From: Tenebrio molitor
Taxonomy: Eukaryota; Arthropoda; Insecta; Coleoptera; Tenebrionidae
DNA: 64,000 nucleotides
Assembly: GCF_963966145.1 (NCBI RefSeq)
Contig: NC_091050.1
Location: 1,178,001 to 1,242,000, forward strand
Direction of reading: 5' to 3'
The notes under the pieces: generated by a model
The model's database searches: none
Seen by the model: only the letters and a program-made list of their open reading frames with translations
What the model was told of the DNA's origin: nothing
Shown: positions 46,490 to 58,033 of the stretch, in pieces
How the letters are laid out: every line of letters begins with the position of its first letter
Position numbering within the stretch: the first letter of the stretch is position 1
Program-made: the position numbers and the translations under genes

Positions 46490-48225
46490 ATGGACTCACA
46501 TATTTTGAAAACTCATCTAGACTGTAAGCTTTTGATATTATTTTTAGATTTAGATTAGATTACAATACAGGGTGTTTTTGAAATGCGTGCACAAATTTTA
46601 ATCGCGAGTTACTGGCTTCATGTAGAATTCGGAAAAAATATTTAAAACATTCTATGTCAAAAAATAAAATTACATTTATTTTTTGAGCTACAATTTTTTT
46701 AAATTGCTTTTAGTTTGCTACAACCTCGTAGGTAAAATTTCGGCACATTTTAAAAATACACCTTGTATATCATGTTTTATAAAATGTACGCCAATGCGAA
46801 GTAACCTATAGGAAATATGCTTTAAAACAAGAAAACCGCATTAGTGTACGTTTTATAAAATATGATATACAGGGTGTATTTTTAAAATGTGCCGAAATTT
46901 TACCTACGAGGTTGGTTAACAACGTAGAAGACTAAAAGCAATTAAAAAAATTGTGGGTCAAAAAATAAATGTTATTTTAATTTTTGACATAGCATTTTTT
47001 AGATATTTTTTCCGAGTTCTACATGAAGCCAGTAGCTCGTGGTTAAAATTTGTGCACGCATTTCAAAAACACTGTGTATATCGATAAACTATGTAAAAAA
47101 AATGTAAAATGTTACCTAATAGTAAAGTGAACAAATTAGATGCAAATGAGGGATTTGTAAATTACACTTTAAGTACTTAAAGAACTCATCTTGAAGATCA
47201 TTTCTTCATTCTCCAACCTTGGTAAAGGCAAGAGTGCTTACTCTTATGTTCCAATTTTGAAACAGTTTAATTTAAATCTTAAGGGCTTTGTCGAAAAGAG
47301 AGCGGTAAAAAATTGTGCGTGGTAAAGCATCATTTCCTCTCCTGTCAATTCATAGATTTAATACATAATAAATCTTGAAATGAACAAAAAAAAAGGATAT
47401 TTGTGTTTCCTGACCACTACATTTATCTTGACTGTTTTATATAATTTTAATTTTTGTCCAGGTACAATTGAATGCAGGCAGTTATCCGACGAGTTTTTGG
47501 AAGAAACGTTATCACTAATGGAAAAGGTGTACTTCTCTGAAGAGAAAATCGTTAGAGCATTTAGCCTCACCCAAGATTCCCAAACCATGTTCGAAGAGCG
47601 GCAAGTGATGAAAGATATTATCGAGGACGGCGTCTCGGGCATCGCAATCGACAAAAACAACAACAACAAAGTTATCGGTGCTTGTCTCAACAAGATACAC
47701 GTGACAACACCCAAAAACTAGTTGGCAACAAACCAATTTTGTTTATTCCAGGTAAAACCCGGATCTAGAGAGGACACATTCTACGGCAAAATCGCAAAGA
47801 GCACTAATTCCTCGGCGATGAAATCTGTCACCGAATTTGACGATTACGCAATTCGCACGTTTTTCGAAGTGTGCCAAGTCGACTGTGTGTTGGAGATCAC
47901 TATGATTAGCATTTTGCCTGAATACAGAAATAGAGGCATAGCTAGAATGTTGTATCAGATAGTTATTGACCTCGGGAGAGTGTTGGCGAAAGGAGTCAAC
48001 TCGAAAAAATCTCTTGATGGTAGAGAGTTGGCTCTGGAACCTGTTCCTGAAACAATTCTCTTCGTATGTACCAGTGAGAAAGCTTGGCAGGTAGTTGAAG
48101 ATATCGGCTTCAAGCTTGTTGCCACACTAGACTGTGACAAGTTTAAATGTGAAGAGAAAACTCTTGCAGATGTTATGCAAATCAAAGAAAGTCAAATTAA
48201 ACTAGCGAGCTTTAAGCTACGATAA
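46490..48225 (+). CDS. GNAT acetyltransferase, gene H1 (second clade)
   Basis: Exons 46490-46523 (MDSHILKTHLD), 47462-47700 and 47752-48225; 747 nt, 248 aa. The exon plan equals that of the G genes, so G and H are old tandem paralogs. Visible motifs: IECRQLSDEFLEETL, AIDKNNNNKVIGACLNK and the cofactor loop ILPEYRNRGIARMLYQ, which keeps R-x-x-G-x-A. The first intron (938 bp) contains a 510-bp palindromic transposon. H2 and H3 are close copies. A cytosolic small-amine acetyltransferase is the likely role; the substrate may differ from that of the G clade. Confidence 0.88.
46566..47078. mobile_element. ~510-bp palindromic foldback element in H1 intron 1
   Basis: Two arms of about 200 bp face each other: 46566-46767 (ACAGGGTGTTTTTGAAATGC outward) and 46868-47078 (its mirror). 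The inner edges read TATCATGTTTTATAAAATGT and the reverse. TA lies at the left border. A shorter relative lies at 20367-20642. Confidence 0.82.
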
Positions 48226-49460
48226 ATAGAAAATTTTATTAGTGCCTATATGAAATACAAAAATACAGGAATATTCACGTAAGGATGACGAGGCTGACCA
48301 GGTAAAAATCCAGCCAAAAATACATTTTACATTTTTACATCTATGTATATACATTGTGTTTTGGTATTTAAAAATCAAATCAAGAATCCATCTAGGTATT
48401 CTATCGCGCGTTCAAATGAAATCCTGAGCTGAGCAGGCATCGGAAAAATTAAACCGTTTAGAAAAGTGTACAGTTTAATTTTCCCGCCGTTTGACACGAA
48501 TGACATTTGTTTATGTTTAATTGGGACACAATTCAACATGTTTGTTTTCAGCAAAGGGTGCCCTTAGATATTTGCTTCGAGAACAGGAATCGTTAAGTTA
48601 TTCTATTTTTTATGTAAAACATTGCAAAGAAAGAAAAAAAGAAAGATTTTTTTGGCTCTAAATTTTAGGTTATCGGTCAACATACTCCAATTAATTTACG
48701 CTTTAAAAAAGCACAACAATTGAGAGTTACCAACGCATTCATCCCAGCCCAGGATTTCTTTTGAAGGCGCGATATTAGTTTGAACGGTATATCTGTCATT
48801 GCGTTTTTCGTTCATATTTAGTAGGTATTTTATAATGTTTTCAAACGATGACAGAACCGACATGATCCTGCTTACCCATTACTTTTGTGATTTTAGTTGC
48901 TTATTATTGTTATTAAAGCATATTTTATTGAGAGGGGTATTTTTCTGTCAGAACTTGACATTGCATTATGATGTAGTAGCGATCGAGATAGCTTTATGAA
49001 TTGTATTTTGGGTTGCATTTTTACCTGGTCAGGCTCGTCATCTTATGTGAATAATCCTGTATATGACAACAGCAGCAAGCATGGAATAAAAAGATAGATT
49101 AATGTAAAAATGTATATTTAGAACAGAATATGTACAAACGGTCGCACAAGAAATCCAATAAATGTCTGAAAAATAAAAAATATTTTAAAAAACAATTTAG
49201 TCCCTTTTATTCATAAAAGAAATTAAAATGTAGCAAAAACAAAACAGACAAGAATTTCACCTAACTGTATTGACTTAATAAAAAAAAAACCTTCTAGAAC
49301 TGAGAGATAATGACTAAATGCTCAATAATAATAGGTAAATGAAAGCTTGACTCTTCAAATTATATTTAATGCTACTCGGTGTTCTCATTCCTTGCGTAGT
49401 TGTTCCAAAATTGTCCACCAATAAGTCACGTCACTTGATACTTCAGTCAGTGTGGTCAGC
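48226..49460. other. Spacer between H1 and J1
   Basis: Contains the MITE at 48402-48774. The rest is AT-rich and repeated after H2 (56341-58033). No gene is seen. Confidence 0.65.
48402..48774. mobile_element. 373-bp MITE with ~40-bp inverted ends
   Basis: The left TATCGCGCGTTCAAATGAAA is mirrored by TTTCTTTTGAAGGCGCGATA at the right. This is the most complete copy of the repeat also found in ABCC gene B intron 6 (12669-12985), after H2 (56976-57314) and after H3 (from 63939). Confidence 0.82.
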
Positions 49461-50278
49461 ATGATCAACTATCGCCACCAAGACCTCCTGAATGGTAAGT
49501 CTCTTGAGACAATCACTCCCCAACCTTGAGTTGCCTCGTTCCAGACGATGTCTTGTGGGTGGTTCGAATCGTGGGAGGAAAAATGTTCCGCTGCGGAGTC
49601 GTCAAGTTTGTGATTAAGTTGACACTTTCCTTGTACTCCTTTCTACTACTGGCCCAAACCTACTTCTTCGTTTTCGCACCAGACGCCGACCAATTAATCC
49701 AATACGGACCACTCTTCTTTCAAATGTGCTATGTAAATTTCTTTAAGTGTTTTTTTCTGCACCAAACCACTAACACCTTGCAGGCGACGCTCGGAATGTT
49801 TGTGCTTCTGCTCAGGAATCGAATGATTGAAGATGTGATGAAAGTGATTGATTTGTGGGATGTTAAATCTGCCGGGGAAGAGGTGGAAAGTAAGGTAAAG
49901 AGAGAATCGAAGGCGATAAATATTTTTGTCGTGGTAAACACCACAGTTATGCTGGTTTGGGCCAGTGCTAATGTTTTTTCAGTCGACGACGAAGTGTTTT
50001 TTACTAATTGGCTGATTCAAAAGTGGTTGTTTGGACAAACCAAATTTCTCATCGTACTCATCAAGTTGACATTTTTTGTGGCAGCTCCATGCATGACAGT
50101 TCATGGGTACCAGATTATCTACACCTTGCAGCACGTGAAGTTCCAAATGTACATGTTTAACAAATACGTGGAAGAACTTACAAAAGGGTTCACAACGTGC
50201 GAATGCAAATTCCTCTTTGATGAAGTTAACTTTAGACTAAAATTTTTGATAAAGAGACACTGCGATTTTTTACTGTAA
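49461..50278 (+). pseudogene. Odorant-receptor gene fragment J1 (7tm_6), C-terminal exons missing
   Basis: Exons 49461-49494 (MINYRHQDLLN) and 49545-50274, joined in phase; a donor CT|GTAAAT follows the last conserved codon, and reading on gives a stop at 50276-50278 (255 aa). The protein has membrane segments near residues 30-50, 65-85, 130-150 and 175-200 and the LKFLIKRHCDFLL motif that precedes the C-terminal half of insect odorant receptors (family assignment from memory). Receptors of this family have about 380-400 residues; the conserved last two helices are absent, and the next 1.2 kb is repeats plus a scrap of gene F. It is therefore probably not functional. Confidence 0.75.
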
Positions 50279-50308
50279 ATTCTATGTATAAATTCCAAAA
50301 AGCTCAAA

Positions 50309-50370
50309 AGCATCAAAACCAAAGCAACTTGTGTGACAACGACAATCAGTTGGAGAAACAACATCTTGAT
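50309..50370 (+). pseudogene. 62-bp chimeric relic of sugar transporter gene F
   Basis: The first part equals 26710-26748 of gene F (AGCATCAAAACCAAAGCAAC onward); after ACAATC it equals 27117-27138 of the 3' flank of F. Both parents have ACAATC at the junction. The same relic is in the next unit at 58888-58949. Confidence 0.85.
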
Positions 50371-50454
50371 CTTATTACCACTGTTACCAATCCTTTATAT
50401 CTGCCAAATTAATTTTCCTAGCATCATGTTTTGAACAAAATAAAAAAATATTGT

Positions 50455-50553
50455 GTTACACTCGTTTTATAAGTCATTTTGTCGCACGCTGCGCTCGTCG
50501 TGATCTAAAAATCGCGTGCGAGAAAATGGTATCTTACAAAACTCGTATAATTA
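50455..50553. mobile_element. Short MITE (TTACACTCGTTTTATAAG family)
   Basis: Same family as 38658-38779 and 59038-59131: GTTACACTCGTTTTATAAG at the left, CTTACAAAACTCGTATAA at the right. Confidence 0.65.
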
Positions 50554-50554
50554 T

Positions 50555-51164
50555 TTGATAATCCACAAACTCTCCTTTGTCTCTATAAAACGTATGTAAG
50601 ATCTACACTTGAATACGCCAGTATTGTTTGGTCACCCTGTTACAAAGTTCATATTTGGTCTCTTGAAAAAGTCCAGAGACGGTTTGCCAAATCTTTCATG
50701 TATTTTTCTTCTGGTGAGTATCCACAGAGAGGTGTGCCACACGAGACCCTTTTAGAGCAGGTGCAGATTCCATCCCTAGCTTCTAGGCGTAAATTAGCCA
50801 GCATTAAGATTCTCTCAGACGTTTTTAATTGCTCAGTTGATTGCCCCTACTTGTTATCTCAGTTTTCCATCAGAGTTCCCTCTTTTAGTTGTCGTAAGCA
50901 TGGTACCTTCTATCTAGATACTGCAAGAACTAATCTGCTACAATATTCTAGCCTATATCAGATGGTTATGAATTACTCTGATGTGGAGGGAAAGTTAGAC
51001 GTTTTTTGTACTAACAGGCAAGAGATCAGAGCACTAAGTTCCTATACAACCTAATCGAGTTTCCATAGTTTTCTCGCCATGAGAATCATTAATAGCTGAT
51101 CTTTTTCAGTTGACTCGTAATTGGGTTTATACACCTGTGAGTCAGCTTTACAATAATAATAATA

Positions 51165-51212
<48 letters not shown>

Positions 51213-51240
51213 TTATTTTATAATAATAATAATAATAAAT
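50555..51240 (+). mobile_element. 5'-truncated LINE with TAA-type tail
   Basis: The frame about 50568-51054 encodes LYKTYVRSTLEYASIVWSP and VQRRFAKSFMYFSSGEYP, the end of a non-LTR retrotransposon reverse transcriptase. It is followed by about 100 bp of 3' UTR and a run of ATA/ATT triplets (51152-51239), as in I/Jockey-related elements with TAA tails. The matching place in the next unit (about 59120-59145) is empty. Confidence 0.85.
51152..51239. repeat. ATA/ATT triplet microsatellite
   Basis: About 88 bp of ATA, then ATT, then ATA triplets; it can fold on itself. It is interpreted as the expanded tail of the LINE just upstream. Confidence 0.85.
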
Positions 51241-51522
51241 TACTAATACATATAGGGATATAGGTGTATTTTATATTTTTAAAAGCTAGTTTCAAGGTAT
51301 CATGGCAAATAACAATAAAAAAGCATTTGTTGATACGTGCTGAAGGTCTCTTCGAAAAATGTTATCTACATTTTGTAAATGTATGGTTTTCCATTCATGA
51401 AAACTTCAAGTTTTACTATTGTTAGCCTGATTTATGGTTAACGTCTACTTTTGTCGATTGCTTGCATAAAAAATATCATTATCTGTCCTCGCAGCAAACA
51501 TTATAGATCAGACAGCAAAAAA

Positions 51523-52724
51523 ATGAATTCGCTAGTGTTGAGAACCAACAAGGATAGTAAGTAAATTGTTTGTTTCTCGATTATGACATTGTTATAAAAA
51601 TTGATATTGAGAAAGAAAGAGAAAGATAAAGAGAAAGAAAGTCAATCTATATTTGAGGATTATAAATCATGAATATGGGGGTAGCACCGGAAGAGAGCCT
51701 GAAATAGAGATAAAAAATATAAAAACTGAAATAAAAAAAATATACATAAATAAGAATAAAATGGACAGTGTGTTCTACAGGTGTCGCACAGTAAATCATG
51801 AAATCTGTTGTTATTTTTATTTTTTGATAGTCAATGAAACAAATCAAAATCTAGTTCAATAATAATAGTAGGTGCATTAATAAATTTAAACTGTTTTGTT
51901 GGAAAGTAGTTTCTTTAAGAATATTTATTGTGTCATTTATATTTGTTGTATTTATTTTTTCAGACACACTCGAATACAGACAACTAACCAGCGATGACGT
52001 AGAGGAAGCTCTAACAATAATGGAAAAAACATTTCTCCGTGAAGAGAACGTGTGTCGAGCATATGGCATAACGAAAACCCCCCAAAACATTGCCGAACAA
52101 CAAAAACTAATGCGAGATATCGTCAAAGATGGTGTCTCGATCGTTGTAATCGACAAGAGCAACAACAAAGTTGTCGGTGCTTCCCTCAACAAGATACACG
52201 TGACCACAAACCAAATCCAATTTTCACTAGACCAATGAATTTTGTTTCAGGTGAAACCTGCACCTGGGGAGAAAACCTACCACGGAAAATTTGCAGATAT
52301 GAGCAAGGAGTCAATCAGCCGATCGAACGCCGAGTTTGATGACTACACTGTCTCCACATTCTTCGAGCTCTGTCAAGTTGACTGTTTGCTAGAAGTGACG
52401 ATGGTTGGTCTTTTACCGGAATACAGAAAGGACGCTAACGGAAGATTGATCTATCAGACAGTTATTGATCTTGGACGAGGGTTGGCCACAGGAGTGAAGA
52501 CGAAGCAGCCTGTTGATGGACAAGAGTTAGGTTTGGAGCCTATTCCAGAAATAATTACTGGTGTGTGTACCACTGAGAAGGCTTGGGTCAGGGCGAAGCA
52601 TTTTGGTTTTAAACTGGTCGCCGAAGTGGGTTTTGATAAGTTCAGTTTCGAAGGAAAGACTCTTGCAGACGTTGTGGACAACAAAGACTTTCAAATCAAG
52701 CTGGTGTACCAAAGCTTAAAGTAA
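51523..52724 (+). CDS. GNAT acetyltransferase, gene G3
   Basis: Exons 51523-51556, 51964-52199 and 52251-52724; 744 nt, 247 aa. Splice sites as in G1 and G2; here the second intron holds an in-frame TGA. Cofactor loop EYRKDANGRLIYQ, so the first glycine of R-x-x-G-x-G is Ala. It also has GLEPIPE where the others have ALEPVPE. Upstream, the LINE tail seen at G1 and G2 is absent. It is closest to G4 over most of its length (KESISRSNAEF, WVRAKHF). Confidence 0.87.
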
Positions 52725-53110
52725 TCAACACCCTGGTTCAGTATGACGCTTTAAATTCTTCAATCCTGAAGAATTTCAAAAATAGAAATAGCTCTTAAAA
52801 AGTAAACAATATAAATACGTGTCTTTGTCTTTGGGAGGCGTTGTTATGGAATATTGTTTGAATAAAATTATTTCCCTTAAACACAAATCCTTCATTTGTA
52901 TTGTTAAGTTTAATTCCTACGATAAAAACCGTTTAGACAAGTTGTGTCGCTTATTAAATTCTAAACAAAATCCCGTGTATGAAATTTTCTTTGCGATCAA
53001 TAGTTTCTGATATTATTTTAATATGTTGCTCCGTTTACAACGCAAAATTTAAATTTACTTTCAGTCACGGCTCCCGTTAAATTCACACTACCACTGCATT
53101 TACAATAATA

Positions 53111-53219
53111 CGGTGCGATCAATTAAAAAGTAAATCGAGTCGGCGTGTTACCTATGGCAACCCATGCTATAGCATAGGCTCCAAAGCAAACTCGATTTAT
53201 TTTTTAAATGATCGCTCGG
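53111..53219. mobile_element. 109-bp TA-flanked MITE
   Basis: The left CGGTGCGATCAATTAAAAAG, continuing to AAATCGAGT, is mirrored by ACTCGATTTA to GATCGCTCGG at the right. TA lies at 53109-53110 and 53220-53221. The G4 flank (about 60991-61012) reads through without it. Confidence 0.85.
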
Positions 53220-53436
53220 TATTTACAACTGTACATGTAAAATTATGACGACTTAAAAATTTCAAGAGTTACAACGGTTTGAATTGAAATGATAAATTTA
53301 AATTTAGGAAATTAACAGTTTTGAGACTCTTCTTTCAAAGATCTAAAATATTCCGTCAAAGAATGCAAAGGATACGCTGTTGAATAATTTCTTTCAAATT
53401 TTTTTCATCTCAATTATTTTCCGAGTTGTCACTATA

Positions 53437-53733
53437 GTATCGCCGTTATAACTTTTTATCTGCTCCGCCCACTAAAATTGACCAATCAGAATCAAAGCCA
53501 GATTCAATCTGTGTACGTTTTCATCACATTTGCCACGTAAAAAAATTAAGGTTAGAATTTTGCTGTCAAGTCCACAATTATTGTTTTAGGTTCTAAAAAA
53601 TAAAATGTCATTAAGACAATTCGAATATCAGACATTTTTCCTGTGTAAATCAGATCGTCTTAACAACCTATTTGATTGTTAACTAAGAAAATGAAATGGG
53701 CGGGGCAGATAAAATGTTACGTTGTCCTTAGTA
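53437..53733. mobile_element. MITE with CTGCYCCGCCCA arms
   Basis: The left end GTATCGCCGTTATAAC, running to TTATCTGCTCCGCCCA, is mirrored by TGGGCGGGGCAGATAA to TCCTTAGTA at the right. It interrupts the flank that is continuous after G1 and G4. Confidence 0.7.
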
Positions 53734-53742
53734 TAGCAAAAT

Positions 53743-53998
53743 AGTAGTTTATTTGACGAGTTTGTGTGTAAATTGGGCCTTTTTTGGCGCGCGTTTTAAA
53801 GGCCCAAGAGTGCCAAAAAAGGCCCAATTTACATACGAACGAGTTGAATACAACGTTTTTTTCTTCGACAAGCCCCGTAAAGGCTCCAAATCGCTTAAAA
53901 TCTTTTAAATTAGCTTGACGTTTCGTTTTGACAAGTTGTGACATTTATCAAAATCCGTTCACATAGGAAAAAATTCTCAAATTCTGACAGTGTCGAAC
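53743..53998. mobile_element. Repeat element, inverted relative to 38810-39097
   Basis: Contains GTGTAAATTGGGCCTTTTTT and its mirror, then CTTGACGTTTCGTTTTGACA and TTGTGACATTTATCAAAATC, which match the other copy in reverse orientation. Confidence 0.7.
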
Positions 53999-55163
53999 AA
54001 AAAAAGATGTTTTTATCAAAATAAATTCACGACAAAGTTTGATAGTCTCCCATTAAAGATAATTTTATAAAAATAAGAATAATGTCAGGCGATCTATTAA
54101 TCCAAAAAATATATTTTTACAAACAACTTTAATGTAAACTTGTAAATCTACCTACTACAGTTTTACAAGTATCCTCATATTAGTCACCCAATTGTTAAAA
54201 CGTGACTCATATGATAATTCACAAATAAACAATTTATTGAAATGCATCTACTGACGCACGTATTTATTCACTTACGTGAATAGTTGCCAAACTTTAAATC
54301 CTTAGTGAATAATTAAAGATAATTTCTATTTTTAACGTTAACACAACTTTCAAAGACAATATATTTACTGGAATTTGTAAAAACAAAAAAAGAGAGACCA
54401 GGAAAATAAATGAATTTAAATGAAAATCTGGAAATTGTTCTTATTAATTGATTTATTTATTACATAGCGAAAGCGCATGTTAACAAAAAATAATTTTCAA
54501 TTTTAACAATATCGTATACTTAAATACAACTATTATATTTCTAAAGATTTGCATTTTACCAAGTTCGATCAATCAAGAGTAGTCAGTCAAAGTTATGTCG
54601 ATTATTTTTGTGGAGGTGACACGAATGTCTCCCACGCTTGAATTTGAATATCAAGAGTTCGCAGCACGAGAGGTATTCGCAAGCGTGAGAGACATGAGTG
54701 AAAGCACCACAAAAATAATCTTCTCAACTTTGACCAAGAATGGTATTCGCGGGACTATTCAGTGAACAAAATTTATAATCAGATTTGCCAATTATTCATC
54801 AGTAGTGAAACTAACAGACAATTTTCACTAGTGATGAATAATCATTCTGCTTAAATAACCTCTTCAATTATTTTCAGTTTTTTATCCCTATAATTCCTAA
54901 AATGTCTCATTTAACCAAAATCCAACAAGATTTAGTTTGTCACGTACTAAAAACTAAAAAGACCTTGAAATAAACAACAAGAAATATGTATTTGTGGTAA
55001 ATGAGTGATAACATTTTTCGAAAATTTGAATTTGTACTTTGATAAAAATACTAATCAGTGTATAAATGTTCTGAAACCTTTTAAGTCACGTTAATTATTT
55101 TTTGTACTGCTTAACATAAACATCTTTACATTTTGTCTCTGCAAATACGAAGAACGTGAAAAG

Positions 55164-56340
55164 ATGGACTCACATATTTTGAAAACTCATTCAGACAGTA
55201 AGCTTTTGACATTATTTTTAGATTTAGATTAGATTACAATATATCGATAAACCATATAAAAAAATGTAAAAAGTAATGTAATAGTAAAGTGAACGAATTA
55301 AAAAGCTTAAAGGAGATCATTTCTTCATTCTCCAACCTTAGTAAAGGCAAGTGTGCTTACTCTTATGTTCCAGTTTTGAAACAGTTTAATTTAAATCTTG
55401 AGGACTTTGTCCAAAAGAGAGTGGTAACAAATTGTGCGTGGTAAAGCATCATTTCCTCTCCTGTCAATTCATAGATTTAATAAATAATAAATCTTGAAAT
55501 GAACAATAAAATGATGTTTGTGTTTCCTGACCACTACATTTAGATTGTCTGTTTTTATATAATTTTAATTTTTGTCCAGGTACAATTGAATGCAGACAGT
55601 TATCCGACGAGTTTTTGGAAGAAACGTTATCACTAATGGAAAAGGTGTACTTCTCTGAAGAGAAAATCCTTGTAGCATTTGGCCTCACCGCAGATCCCCA
55701 AACCATATTCGAAGAACGACAAGTGATGAAAAATATTGTTGAGGACGGCGTCTCGGTCATCGCAATCGACAAAAACAACAACCATGTTATCGGTGCTTGT
55801 CTCAACAAGATACACGTGACAACACCCAAAAACTAGTTGGCAACAAACCAATTTTGTTTATTCCAGGTAAAACCCGGATCTGGAGAGGACACATTCTACG
55901 GCAAAATTGCAAAGAGCACTAATGCCTCGGCGAAAAAATCTGTCACCGAATTTGACGATTACGTAATTCGCACGTTTTTCGAAATGTGCCAAGTCGACTG
56001 TGTGTTGGAGATCACTATGATTAGCATTTTGCCGGAATACAGAAATAGAGGCATAGCTAGAATGTTGTATCAGATAGTTATTGACCTCGGGAGAGTGTTG
56101 GCGAAAGGAGTCAACTCGAAAAAATCTGTTGATGGTAGAGAGTTGGCTCTGGAACCTGTTCCTGAAACAATTGTCTTTGTGTGTACCAGTGAGAAAGCTT
56201 GGCAGGTAGCTGAAGATATAGGCTTCAAGCTTGTTGCCACACTAGACTATGACAAGTTTAAATGTGAAGAGAAAACTCTTGCAGATGTTATGCAAATCAA
56301 AGAAAGTCAAATTAAACTAGCGAGCTTGAAGCTACGATAA
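55164..56340 (+). CDS. GNAT acetyltransferase, gene H2
   Basis: Exons 55164-55197, 55580-55815 and 55867-56340; 744 nt, 247 aa. Very close to H1; one Asn is missing from the NNN run in exon 2 (DKNNNHVIG). Cofactor loop PEYRNRGIARMLYQ intact. Intron 1 (382 bp) lacks the palindromic element of H1. The TATA candidate is at 55061-55066. Confidence 0.88.
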
Positions 56341-56450
56341 ATAGAAAATTTTATTAGTGCTTATATGAAATACTAAAATACAGGAATATTCACCTAAGGA
56401 TGACGAGGCTGACCAGGTAAAAATTCAACCAAAAATACATTTTACATATA

Positions 56451-56919
56451 CAGGGTGTTTGAAAATTGCTAGTACAAAAAAAAAACTGTGGCATCTGGAA
56501 GCCCTAAGAAATCCAAAAAACCAATTTTTAATTTTTTAAAACAAAATGGATAAAGTAACCCTATCCCTGCATATTCTACGCCTCAGGCGGGGCAATATTT
56601 TTTAAACCTTGGTAACCAAGCGTGATAACGAAGGACTATACAACAATATGAAAAATTTATATTTTTTTGCAAGATCTTGGCAACCACAGATTGACAGTTT
56701 AAGAACATCAAATTTTTTATTTCATTATTGCTAAACAACGTGAAGTATCTTTTTAAAATACCTTAACTCAGTGCCGCACTAACAATTTTAACCCAATTTT
56801 TAGTCATTTTTATCTCGAAAACTAGAGGATTTTTATTAGAATTTTTTTTTGCCGATGACTTCAACTCACCATCACCAATTACCAGTTTTTTTTTGTACTA
56901 GCAATTTTCAAACAGCCTG
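56451..56919. mobile_element. 469-bp TA-flanked inverted-repeat element
   Basis: The left CAGGGTGTTTGAAAATTGCT, then AGTACAAAAAAAA, is mirrored by TTTTTTTTGTACT and AGCAATTTTCAAACAGCCTG at the right. TA lies at both borders. The H1 copy near 48330 has no insert. Confidence 0.87.
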
Positions 56920-56975
56920 TATATACATTGTGTTTTGGTATTTAAAAATCAAATCAAGAATCCATCTAGGTATTC

Positions 56976-57314
56976 TATCGCGCGTTCAAATGAAATCCTG
57001 AGCTGAGCAGGCATCGGAAAAATTAAACCGTTTAGAAAAGTGTACAGTTTAATTTTCCCGCCGTTTGTCACGAATGACATTTGTTTATGTTTAATTGGGA
57101 CACAATTCAACATGTTTGTTTTCAGCAAAGGGTGCCCTTAGATATTTGCTTCGAGAATAGGAATCGTTAAGTTATTCTATTTCTAATGTAAAACACTGCA
57201 AAGAAAGAAAAAAAGAAAAATTTTTTTGGCTCTAAATTTTAGGTTATCGGTCAACATACTCCAATTAATCTACGCTTTAAAAAAGCACAACAATTGAGAG
57301 TTACCAACGAGATA
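56976..57314. mobile_element. MITE copy lacking part of its right end
   Basis: Matches 48402-48774, but about 35 bp including the CAGCCCAGG arm are missing before GATATTAGTTTG. The inverted-repeat end is therefore gone and the copy should be immobile. Confidence 0.78.
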
Positions 57315-58033
57315 TTAGTTTGAACGGTATATCTGTCATTGCGTTTTTTGTTCATATTTAGTAGGTATTTTATAATGTTTTCAAACGATGACAGAACCGA
57401 CATGATCCTGCTTACCCATTACTTTTGTGATTTTAGTTGCTTATTATTGTTATTAAAGCATACTTTATTGAGAGGGGTATTTTTCTGTCAGAACTTGACA
57501 TTCATTAGACTGACGTTAAGAGCTATCATGTGCATTATGATGTAGTAGCGATCGAGATAGCTTTATGAATTGTATTTTGGGTTGCATTTTTACCTGGTCA
57601 GGCTCGTCATCTTATGTGAATAATCCTGTATATGACAACAGCAGCAAGCATGGGATAAAAAGATAGATTAGTGTAAAAATGTATATTTAGAACAGAATAT
57701 GTACAAACGGTCGCACAAGAAATCCAATAAATGTCTGAAAAATAAAAAATATTTTAAAAAACAATTTAGTCCCTTTTATTCATAAAAGAAATTAAAATGT
57801 AGCAAAAACAAAACAGACAAGAATTTCACCTAACTGTATTGACTTAATAAAAAAAAAACTTCTAGAACTGAGAGATAATGACTAAATGCTCAATAATGAT
57901 AGGTATCATAAATGAAAGCTTGACTCTTTAAATTATATTTAATGCTACTCGGTGTTCTCATTCCTTGCGTAGTTGTTCCAAAATTGTCCACCAATAAGTC
58001 ACGTCACTTGATACTTCAGTCAGTGTGGTCAGC

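Larger units (their letters stand above)
52725..55163. other. Spacer between G3 and H2
   Basis: Backbone shared with the other G-to-H spacers. It carries three extra elements (53111-53219, 53437-53733, 53743-53998). A TATA box candidate of H2 is at 55061-55066. No host gene is seen. Confidence 0.65.
56341..58033. other. Spacer between H2 and J2
   Basis: Same backbone as 48226-49460, with one extra element (56451-56919) and a deleted MITE copy (56976-57314). No gene is seen. Confidence 0.65.
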
